DNA from: Ciborinia camelliae
Lineage: Eukaryota > Ascomycota > Leotiomycetes > Helotiales > Sclerotiniaceae
Length of the DNA stretch: 64,000 nucleotides
Reading direction: 5' to 3'
Assembly (NCBI GenBank): GCA_025890175.1
Contig: JANPYM010000004.1
Location: 424,007 to 488,006, forward strand
Positions 49,018 to 58,373 of the stretch are shown piece by piece. The notes beneath the pieces were generated by a model, which was given only the letters and a program-made list of their open reading frames with translations, made no database searches and had not been told where the DNA came from. Numbering within the stretch: position 1 is the first letter of the stretch; each line of letters opens with the position of its first letter. A program made the position numbers and the translations under genes.

Positions 49018-50055
49018 CCCAGGTCCTGAGTATGACGTTAAACTGCTCATTTGTTTATTCCTCTCTCCTGCGATATATTTGGTCTACTCTATGATGGAGC
49101 ACAATAAAATGGAATTTTGAGGCATCAGCCGCGAAGTTTGCACCCCTTTCTATCGCTGGAGAGAAACCCGTTTATTATTAGTATCCCTCAACGCATCATT
49201 GGCTAAATGCCGAGCGTGTTTTACGTTCAGTTCGAGATGACTTGGCCGTCATTTCAGCTTTTTACTTTTGTTAAACTCCGCTGCTTGGAGCATTGTCACC
49301 ACACCAAACTTGCCACGGGGAAAGGGGAGCGGCTGTTGGAAGGAGAAGATGGGGACTGTTGTATTTGGCATTGTTGCAGGAACGTCTCTTTACCGTTGTA
49401 TCAACGGGTTCCTGTCACATCGATGCATGGCGTGCATGACTCTTCAGAAAGGACGAAAAGTCATGGTAAACCCAAGTTCCGACGCCGGCTTGTGGCTATA
49501 GTCAATCGCAATTGCGTAGGCGGATTTTCAGGACCGGTACGTTCTTTACAAACTACCCAGACCAGATATCGTCTCTAAACTGCATGCGTCGTGTGATGTC
49601 TATAAACTATACGATGAGACCGGCACGATTGCTTTTCTTTGGGTTTTGGTGGGTGGATGGAGTCTTCTTAGATTGTAGCCTCGTTATTGAGAACGATGTT
49701 CGGATTTAGGACTGTCATTTTAGGAGATCAATTTACTTTGAAAATTATCGAGATGGCTAGATAGTAAAGCTTACTTCTGAGTGGTTACGTTGGCTCGGAG
49801 CAATCTTCTTTCCCTTGATTCGTAAAAAAAACATTCTTTCTCATAACGGCAAGATGCCGAATTCGACTTGTTCAATAAGCTTTTGCTGAATGGTTGCAAT
49901 CGTGACATATTTTCCCACACTTTTTCTCCGAATGCAATTAAGCTTCCTAGAGCGCCACATTTCGCCTTTCACGTCGTCTCGTGATCGGATATAGCCCAAT
50001 AAATTACACTCCACAAAAACCCATCCGGTGAATCTCCATTCCCTTCCCCCTCGCC
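49018..50055. other. intergenic between convergent genes
   Basis: No gene seen. A 123-codon frame (49207-49578, +) has no recognisable domain and I judge it doubtful. The region should contain both 3' UTRs. Confidence 0.45.
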
Positions 50056-51658
50056 TCACTTCTTCTCCGCCTTTTTCGAATTTTTCTCCCATTTCTTACA
50101 CCAATTATCCCAGCTCTTTGCCCCCTTCCCCAGCACTCCTATTAAATCATCCTTTGCCTCCCTCTCCTGCCACCTCTCATCATCCAAATCTCTAACTCCC
50201 CCCTCAGGCATGCCACCCCTCTCACCATTCCTCACCCTCCCCCTCAAATCCGGCTCCCACCCTATCGCCCTCAACACCTCCGTTTCCGTAGGCGGCACCC
50301 CCGCACTCTCAAACCTCCGCGGATCCCGCCGATGACAAAGTTCCCGCACATATCTCTCCACCACCCCCACCTCCTCGGATTTCTGAAACCGCAAATACAA
50401 CTCCCGATCGCGCACGCGCATCTGCTCGTGATCGTGCATCGTGTCCTGAGATGCTAATCGTCGCGTCACGGATCGCGATACGAGATACCCCCGCATGGAG
50501 GTGAAGGCCCATACGGCATCGACCTCGAAGAGTCCGCCGAAGGGCCAGATGATGGCTACGGCGGTATCGATTACCAGGGCGGGAAGGAGCAGCATGGTGG
50601 AGATGGCGGCGTGCTTTTTCGCGCGCGATTTGGTTTGCGTTATTTGCGTGATGAATTGCGCTCGGAGGTCTGTGGGGAGAGGGTGATGGAGGGCGGGTAG
50701 ATTAGGTGGAGTTCTTCGATTTCTGTGGTGGGTATGGGGGGTTAGTTTGGGGGGTTAAGGAAAGGGGTTGATGTTGATGTTGATGATGGTGGGGGAGGTA
50801 GGTACCTTTTCGAGGAACACGGTTGAGGAATGTTATGTCGGTATTTTTGATCGAGTTGATTCCCCATAGGACCCCCCCGGGTGGCTTTACTGTGGAGACC
50901 CTTGAGACTCACTGTTTTGCCATCATATGTTTTGGCCTTTTTGACCTAGAATGGCGAGAGCATAGTTAGACATGGAACACGTGATTCAAGTCACATTTTC
51001 TCTTTGCAAAAAAAGGAAGTGGATGTACTTCGCGCTGACAGAAACGTTTCGCCTTATCGCGTTTCCCTTCTTTGATCCCGTCGGCTGGTTTGAGAAGATG
51101 AGCTGCGCGTGGTGTGTAGATTAGGTAGCGCTAAGTGACTTTTAGTAGAATGCCAATGTGACATTGGAAGAGGGAACAAACCTGGGGAAATTCTTCGTCG
51201 GAAATCGTGATGGGTTTGGGAAGGGGAATGAGGTATGCGATTACTCTGTAGGCATCTCGGGTATAGTGTACTTCACTTGGAAGATGCTGAGAAATTCTTT
51301 TGGGTGGGAGGGCTGGTCTGTTGCCAGGGAGAGGTGGTGGGATATCGGAGATGTCAGGTTCTGAGGATGGGTTCGTGGCGGGGCGGCGTCGATCGGGGAG
51401 AAGTGGTGGTGTAGTATTATTATCTGAAGATAGGTTTAGGAGATTCGATTTAGATCGTCGTGTGAATAGTGGTAGGGGACAGAGAGATGGATCATCTCCG
51501 GGAACACCTCGAATTGTAGATGCTTCATTTTTGCCTGAGTAAGGGGTTGGATGACCCCTGGGGGGTAATTGAGGTGGTTGTTGTTGTGACCGTAGAAGTG
51601 GCTCGCTCGCAATATCTATTGGCTCCGCTGGGAGTTCACAATGTACTTTGAGTGCCAT
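50056..51658 (-). CDS. membrane protein, possibly mitochondrial K+/H+ exchange-related (Mit_KHE1-like)
   Basis: Three exons: 51182-51658, 50806-50945 and 50056-50722, nominally 427 residues. Exon 1 is Pro-rich, ending VIAYLIPLPKPITISDEEFP. Exon 2 reads KTYDGKTVSLKGLHSKATRG. Exon 3 has SRAKKHAAISTMLLLPALV and IIWPFGGLFEVDAVWAFTS, likely one or two membrane segments, then a charged tail. Between ATRG and DLRAQFIT the nominal frame reads poorly. The neighbouring frame, entered at the seven-C run 50872-50878, reads VLWGINSIKNTDITFLNRVP and IEELHLIYPPSITLSP across the intron, and returns near 50670. So one extra and one missing base probably flank this part. Resemblance to Mit_KHE1 proteins is from memory of motif layout and is tentative. 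Confidence 0.62.
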
Positions 51659-52174
51659 TTACCGATTTCTCAATCAACTTGACTGAGATTTGAAGTATGA
51701 AAAGGGAAAGAAGATGGAAAACGAACGAGAAGAAAAAAAAAACATAACAAATTTCCCTTAACACATGTTTGATTTCAAAATAGAATGAACGAATTGCAGT
51801 TTCAAGCTATCATACAAGAACACACCAATGCACGGTGAACACGGCGCTGAGATTTGAAAGGGGAATCCTTGTTTCGAAACTCAATGCGTGGAAAATTTTC
51901 ATTTCAAAAGCAATTGCCGCATCGTAATTGCGAATGTAGTCATCCTCGCTGTCTTGTTCTTTTTGGTTTTCTCATCTCTCACTTGCCCCGCCATCGTTGT
52001 CGTCCCGAGTCATGTGATGATAAAAGTGTCCAGAATCATGTGATACAATAATCACACGAAAGACTAGGGTTTCGTGTCATAAGTATGTATCGAGGAGAGA
52101 ACAAGGCAAATGATAACTGGTGGGATATAGTTTATCTGTTTTTGTATTGCCCATCTCATGGAATAAAGGGATTA

Positions 52175-52592
52175 CCGCATTAATTGGTTAATAAGATAAT
52201 ATCTTATAAACAAAAAATCTGGTTTCACTTAGTATAGGATATATGTTTGTTATGTAGTTTAATATTTTATAATCCAAGTTGCTTACAAATAATCTTTTTA
52301 ATATTAATCTAAATCCTTAAACCTCGAAATATATAATTTAAAGCCTTTTCGATATCAAAATATTTTGTTTTTAAAGCTATTGATTATATAGTGGAATTAA
52401 AATCGAATTTAGAACCCCTTTTAGATCTTATCGCTGCTCAGCATTTCATTTTCCTATTTTCTTATTATTTATATATACTCTATATTATATTTGCTTATAT
52501 AAAACTAAAAAATCTTTTTGTAGTATAGAACCTTTTTTTATTAAACAAGTCGTGCGATTTAGAAATATTATCTTATTAACCAATTAATGCGG
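52175..52592. mobile_element. 418-bp MITE, second family (TA duplication)
   Basis: A perfect 28-bp inverted end, starting CCGCATTAATTGGTTAATAA on both sides, encloses about 360 bp of very AT-rich DNA without open frame. TA flanks both ends (52173-52174 and 52593-52594). The ends are unlike those of the pair at 41-42 kb, so this is a separate family, again with TA target preference. Confidence 0.88.
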
Positions 52593-53969
52593 TAGTCTGT
52601 GAACACCGTGATTGACCTACCGAAGTTGACTTCTTCAAGTTCCTTCAAGAATGATCAAAGAACAAATCAGGAAACAGGCTGTAACTCCATTTTGTCAATC
52701 TTGTTGGAAAATTATGGAGAATGGAGGGGTATATTGAAGAAATTGTTGTACATACTAATATCGGCTCGAAAGTTCCTGTTGTGCTGGTAGATTAAGATTA
52801 ATCATTTTTAGTCTCTTGGCCTTGTCAGTTGAACTTGTAGCAGCTGTGTTGTTTACTACTCTGTCAGCCCTATCCGACTGAGTTCTTTAAATATCTGGGT
52901 AGGGAGCGGGATGCATAAAGTTTATGATCGATGCATAAGAACCGGATTCGGATCTGGATCAGCAAGATCATATTTTTAGTGGTCCGGATGGAATAACTCA
53001 ATTTTGCATCTGATAGGTATGGCGTAGGTTATTAATCAAGGCGGAGATGGAGATGGGATGGGGATGAAGACGGAGACGGAGACGGAGCATTGGACGATAA
53101 TATTATGGAGGAGAAAAGGAAATTTTATGGGAAAAAGGCACTGAAATGAAATGAAGTTTCTTATTCGAGATAGGGAAAGGTTAAAAGATTTCGTCATATT
53201 ACTGGCTACTGTTTGTGATGATGGCTGCAATTAAGTGCCGGTAAGCCCATGTATAGATTTAGTTGAGGCTTAGATAAACGAGATTCTATGAAGGGGTATT
53301 TGTGTTTGTTAACTAATAAAGAACGGACCATATTTTTCTGGATTCCATCAACAACAATCTCCTAAATCTAAACCCACCAACTAAAAATGATCTGATATGG
53401 TATGTCACTGTGCAGGCGGTTTACTCATCTTTCTCATCATTCTTCTCACCTCATCCACATCTTCCAAGTTTTTGTCATTTTGATCATTAGGGCGACGTTG
53501 CCCACTCCCTCTGTAAAACTACCCACCCGTTTGATTATCTCGGATTCTGATTTTGTGCACAGCCTTCACAAGCAAAAGGACATATTGAAGATTCATAAAC
53601 TATGGCCCGGTATCAAATTTTCCGTGAATCTTTTCATAAGTCTTCGTCATTTATTTTGGGGGCAATGAGCACGCGGTTCAGCCATTCGTTCAGCGGACCT
53701 TGAACTACCTACCATAGGTATTGTTTATTTATACAGGAGACATACTTGAGTAGTTTCCCCCAAATCATTTTAAATGGATTTTTGATACCTACTAGCTATT
53801 ATCTACTCCCTACATAAGATAGTTTTAAGTGACTTTGCCCCTTCATCGAAGTTCTTGAAGTCCAAAGAAACAAGCTATCGCTATCAGTGACGACATTCGA
53901 GTACACTAGGTATCTATCTAGGTAAGGTTAACTTTAACCTTATTATACCCCGCATTCAACAACCACATA

Positions 53970-54465
53970 GCCCAATATAGCTTTTGCTTCGGACTCTGAA
54001 CGCCATAATTGTTTCCCTAAACAATCAAATAACCTTAATATTCTCAATCCCGAATTCGTATCACATCATCAGAATGAGGTCGAACAACCAGGACCATCCA
54101 CATCCACATCTGATAGCTCAACGGATATAGATGGCTCACTTCAGCCTACTCGAACCAACGAAACTGCTCGAGGGAGGCAGTTCAAACCAATAAGGCCAGG
54201 AGATCGAGAATAATTGACAAGAATAGCTTCAAGTTTCGGAGGTTCTCAATTAGGGCGAACTTATACTAATAATACAGGTGGAAATGATGAATTGGAAAAA
54301 CAGGATTCCTTGGCTGGTGTCAAGTTGGGGGATTCAACATTGGATCCCAACTCCCCCCAGTGTGTAGTTTGGCAGCTAAGCTCAGTGATGCGATAAAGGA
54401 TATGACGGAAGTCAGCACTGGCGTGAAGGAATTTGATATTGTTATTGTGTTCAGGATTGACTAGT
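53970..54465 (+). pseudogene. decayed coding stretch
   Basis: One frame stays coding-like (PGPSTSTSDSSTDIDGSLQP, GRQFKPIRPGDRE) up to an ochre stop at 54211-54213. It continues in the same frame after it (LTRIASSFGGSQLGRTYTN, DSTLDPNSPQCVVW), then needs a frame change near 54370 to read KLSDAIKDMTEVSTGVKEFD. No start codon or splice sites fit. It looks like a relic of an unknown gene; chance is possible. Confidence 0.35.
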
Positions 54466-54874
54466 TGGTCTGTACTGTAAGAAATCTCAAGTTGTAGCAA
54501 TAGATCGAAGATGAATATCGCGACTGGATGATAAACAATACTAACAAATTTTAACTTTCTCGAGATACTGAATTATTCAGCTCAAATAACTGCGCTAGTT
54601 TTTAGTTGGATTTGTTGAGGTTGTTGAGGGTTTTGGGGTTGTAAAGGTTGTGGAAGACGGGAAGGAAATGGCAAACAAAGTTGAATATGCGACGATGACC
54701 CCAAAAGATTATTTCACACCACTTTTTTTATTCCTATAATGGAGTGAATCTGTCTTATATTTGAGATGAAAGAATTGACTGGTTAAAGGTTGAAAAGTAT
54801 CACAATTTGAAATTCAAATCATCCATATCTTTATTTTCAGTTATAAGCAAATCCTTAGCTACAAAATATCAACA

Positions 54875-56197
54875 TCAATATGTCTCATCATTCCCCACCT
54901 GAAATGGTAAGCCCAATTCAAAACGTCTCATCACCCTCGGTGTCAGATCCGCAAGCTCATCTGCTTGTTCTTGCCAATTCTGTCGATTGAAGGTAACTGA
55001 CCCCTCTTGATTCATTCTCCATTTTGGATTATGATATACAGATGGTATCCCAACTTTCAGATCACGACTATTATCCCACACGGATATACCCAAGTCAGGA
55101 GATACATCAATACGACTTTGTATGACTGGAATATGGGCCAAATGCTTCCTCCAGCCTCTCAATATTGAACCACTTTGGTCAATGCGAGTAGGCCCTTTCT
55201 CAACCACACAAAGGTTTGACTGGACATTCTCAACTCCAACATCTTCATACATTCCATCATCTTCCTCCCTAGTATCAGAAATACTTTCCATCATCTCTGT
55301 TCTCATGGGAGATCCGAGACCTCCATCGTCTTCCTCTTGAACAACGGGTTCATTCAGATTCTCCACATCAATATCAGGACTATCTTCCCCTCCGCGTTGT
55401 AATGGATTATCAGAATATTCCAGATTCACTGGTTGTTCGGGAGATGCTGAGCTTTCAGTTGATTCAACTTGCTCGAGTGGATGATGAATGACTTGAGGTC
55501 TACCAATCGTAATATGAGAACCTTGTCGGCATTCGATTAGAGCCTTCTTCTTCCATTCGAGAATCTCCCATCTCTCAGCAGCATCATGTCGTTTACTCCT
55601 CTTCTTTGAATATGCGGCAATGGTTTTGAGACCATTTCCAGGGGTTTCTTCGACGTATTCATCCCATGCATTCACAATACAATCGAGATCCAAGTAGGTT
55701 ATTCCCGTACTTATATCAGTCTTCTTGTTGTGTCCTTCAGCGTATGATTTGATATTGTCTTTAAACTTGTAATGTTCGGGTAGGCTTTCAGGATTCCTAG
55801 GAGGTTTCAATTGAAGGGATGCGGTTGAAGGTGGTAACCTATAAAATCTGGCCAAATTCATCGAGTGATGGAGTAATTTCAGTCCGATTTCTCCCTTAAA
55901 TACTGGACAATTCAATATCTTTCCAATCATTTGTGAAGCCCTCTGTGTCCAGACTGGCACATCAATTGATCCATTATCAGATAAGAATGACGCGGTTACT
56001 CCATCAGGAATCAAATCTATAGCATCAATCCCATACATCTCTTTAACTTTCCTCCAAATTCGTATTTCATCGTCGAAAGTCTCAGCAAGAATCTTCTCAT
56101 CATCTTCAGACCATTCCCGTAGTTGGATTCGTTTAGCCGTGGGCATCTCAGATTGTAATTGGGTTTCAGTATAACTTTTTTGTCTTTTGGGTGGCAT
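54875..56197 (-). CDS. hypothetical protein, 440 residues
   Basis: Single-exon protein with no recognised domain. The N-terminus is basic (PPKRQKSY) followed by AKRIQLREWSEDDEKILAET, faintly reminiscent of a Myb/SANT-like opening but without the full Trp pattern. Residues about 60-210 look globular (VWTQRASQMIGKILNCPVF, ITYLDLDCIVNAWDEYVEE). A middle acidic, Ser/Glu-rich stretch leads to a C-terminal part rich in Trp and Arg. There is no signal peptide or membrane segment. It is the first of three minus-strand orphan genes in this block. Confidence 0.6.
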   Translation of the reverse strand: MPPKRQKSYTETQLQSEMPTAKRIQLREWSEDDEKILAETFDDEIRIWRKVKEMYGIDAIDLIPDGVTASFLSDNGSIDVPVWTQRASQMIGKILNCPVFKGEIGLKLLHHSMNLARFYRLPPSTASLQLKPPRNPESLPEHYKFKDNIKSYAEGHNKKTDISTGITYLDLDCIVNAWDEYVEETPGNGLKTIAAYSKKRSKRHDAAERWEILEWKKKALIECRQGSHITIGRPQVIHHPLEQVESTESSASPEQPVNLEYSDNPLQRGGEDSPDIDVENLNEPVVQEEDDGGLGSPMRTEMMESISDTREEDDGMYEDVGVENVQSNLCVVEKGPTRIDQSGSILRGWRKHLAHIPVIQSRIDVSPDLGISVWDNSRDLKVGIPSVYHNPKWRMNQEGSVTFNRQNWQEQADELADLTPRVMRRFELGLPFQVGNDETY

Positions 56198-57600
56198 GAT
56201 TAAAGGAGATATGAGGGATGAATGCGCATATTATGGAAGAATGAAGTTGGACGTTGATGTTCATATGTAATCCACCAATGAGATTCTATCTTTGTGGGGT
56301 AAAAAAGTACCGTGACTACGTAATGTATACCCCTCCATCAGTCAAAACGTATATCCTTAGATCTATAGATCAAGGTTTACTTCAATATGGATTAGTTTAA
56401 ATGTTCAATTTTATCTATAATTGATGATATACATCATCATTTTAAAGTAGCGGTTAGTCCGAACGTGTATCATGTGATTTGTAAAGGTGACTAGATGAAA
56501 GTTCATAAAAGAGTGGTACGCAGACCATCACAAGATCATCCCATCCCAATATGCCTGAGAAACGAAGTGGGCAAATGGAACTCTCAATTTTACTGCGATT
56601 GGCTCACGTGAATCATCGTGTGAGCTTACACGTGAATTGTCCCTAAGATTAAAGTTTGATGTGACGCCGGATTTAGTTGCCGGTGCGGGCGCATCAACTC
56701 ACCGTACTACCTGTGTCCCCCAAGCAGCATGTCAGCTATTGTTAATACCTACGTGTCAGGATCTTTTGGTCCTCTCACGCTTTGCCTGAAACGAAGTGGA
56801 AGGGTTTCGGGGCAGGGGGGAAACATAACTACAATCGGTTCACATGATTCGGCACCTGTAGAGGCGTTGAAGGACCCTAAGGGCTTCAAATGTATACTTT
56901 TAGAAATACATAACAGTTTATGGGGAGGGGATTTAGTAAGGGAAAGAAGAGCGTTTGTGCCCCTCCCTCAAGCTGCTATGCTGCTATGGATAGTAGAATG
57001 CATTTTAGGCTCTGTGAGTCTTTCAACGCTACTTATTATCAACAAATCGCTTTACGTTTCAAGTTTCCATTAGGTGACTGCTATGGTGAAAGGGGCGGGG
57101 CATTTCTGTGAGGCCGGTCCCTCCCTTCCCTGAGCTATAGACTACAGACTCCCACTGTTGTAAGTTAATGAGATGATATCAAATGATTACCTAGGTAACC
57201 CAACGGGCTAGATGCGGTCAATTTGAAAGGTTTATCATACATGTACGGGGAGTGGCTGAAATGAACTGGAATACAGAATACCCCTACAGTGGCTTATACA
57301 ATTAAATTCTACCAGGTGTACAATTCTCTAGCCTATAGCCAGTAAAATATTACGGTAGCTTATTTCAACCAACCACGATTATAATTAATTATTGAAGCCC
57401 CAGGTATCGGACGAAGGTTATTATTAAATATCACGATTGGTGATTGGTTCGGTAAGTGATAAACTCACGATCCCAAAACGCTAAAGAGACGCGGATGTGA
57501 GCTTAACTACTTATTAGAACCGATTCTGGTGGAAGGAACTTAATCTATAATAAGTTATATATTTTATTTACTCTTTCTACCCTTCTGCCTTCCTACCCTC

Positions 57601-57690
57601 CTGCCCCTAGCCCTCCTGCCCCTAGCCCTCCTGCCCCTAGCCCTCCTGCCCCTAGCCCTCCTGCCCCTAGCCCTCCTGCCCCTAGCCCTC
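57601..57690. repeat. 15-bp minisatellite, six copies
   Basis: Six identical copies of CTGCCCCTAGCCCTC form a pyrimidine-rich array on the plus strand, preceded by related CCTTCTGCCTTCCTACCCTC sequence. Confidence 0.95.
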
Positions 57691-57728
57691 CTAGCTTTTC
57701 CGAACTGATTCGGTTCGGAGAAGCTAGG
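57690..57728. repeat. 16-bp inverted repeat with 7-nt loop
   Basis: Arms 57690-57705 (CCTAGCTTTTCCGAAC) and 57713-57728 pair with one mismatch around a seven-base loop. The hairpin sits exactly between the pyrimidine-rich minisatellite on the left and the purine-rich heptamer array on the right. Confidence 0.9.
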
Positions 57729-57735
57729 CAGGAAA

Positions 57736-57897
57736 GTAGAAGGTAGAAGGTAGAAGGTAGAAGGTAGAAGGTAGAAGGTAGAAGGTAGAAGGTAGAAGGT
57801 AGAAGGTAGAAGGTAGAAGGTAGAAGGTAGAAGGTAGAAGGTAGAAGGTAGAAGGTAGAAGGTAGAAGGTAGAAGGTAGAAGGTAGAAGGTAGAAGG
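57736..57897. repeat. 7-bp satellite GTAGAAG, about 23 copies
   Basis: An uninterrupted heptamer array on the purine-rich side of the hairpin. The 90-codon minus frame over it (repeating STFYLLP) is only the satellite read in triplets. Confidence 0.96.
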
Positions 57898-58373
57898 GTG
57901 GGGAGTAGGAGGGTAGGGGGTAAGAGGGCAGGGGGCAGGGGGAGAGCAGGAAGAGTAGGGAGGGTAGGGCTTAAAGCTTTTTTTTCTAGATTTCATTTTC
58001 GACCCGAATCCGTTCTATATTTAAAACTTTCAATTAAGCTCACGCCCGCGCCTTTTTAGAATTTATCACTTACCGGTTGGTTCAATTCCGCGATTCAGGC
58101 TTTGAAGATCTTATAGTTTAGTGGTCGAAGGCCTGAAGCGTAGCCTGTAGAGTGCTATGATTGACGGGATATCAAGTGACATTTTATTAATATGTACGCA
58201 CCATCTAAAATCGATGTATAGTTTCATTCTAGATTGCAAGTTTATTTTCGCATATTGACCCTTTGATTGTTGCCGGTCTCTATATACTTCTAGCTATTGA
58301 TACAAAGCTATTTCAGCTAAATGAAAGATGTCAGATTTTCTACACTCAATTATCAATGAGATACCTTTCAGGA

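Larger units (their letters stand above)
51659..54874. other. gene-poor region with a MITE and a gene relic
   Basis: No intact gene seen. It holds the promoter side of the 51658 gene, an AT-rich MITE (52175-52592), a GAT/GGA-rich stretch (about 53040-53090) and a decayed coding stretch (about 53970-54465). Confidence 0.5.
56198..58373. other. intergenic with compound satellite
   Basis: No gene supported. An E-box pair (CACGTG at 56605-56610 and 56629-56634) lies about 400 bp upstream of the 56197 start. The rest is dominated by the satellite and hairpin at 57590-57965, listed separately. A 114-codon plus frame (56729-57073) has no recognisable features. Confidence 0.5.

Noticed and set aside
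49207..49578. 123-codon plus frame downstream of the Gln/Tyr-rich gene
   Set aside because: No domain or family resemblance, and it lies in a convergent 3' region; coding status unsupported.
57724..57996. 90-codon minus frame with STFYLLP repeats
   Set aside because: It is only the heptamer satellite read in triplets; no start context or domain.
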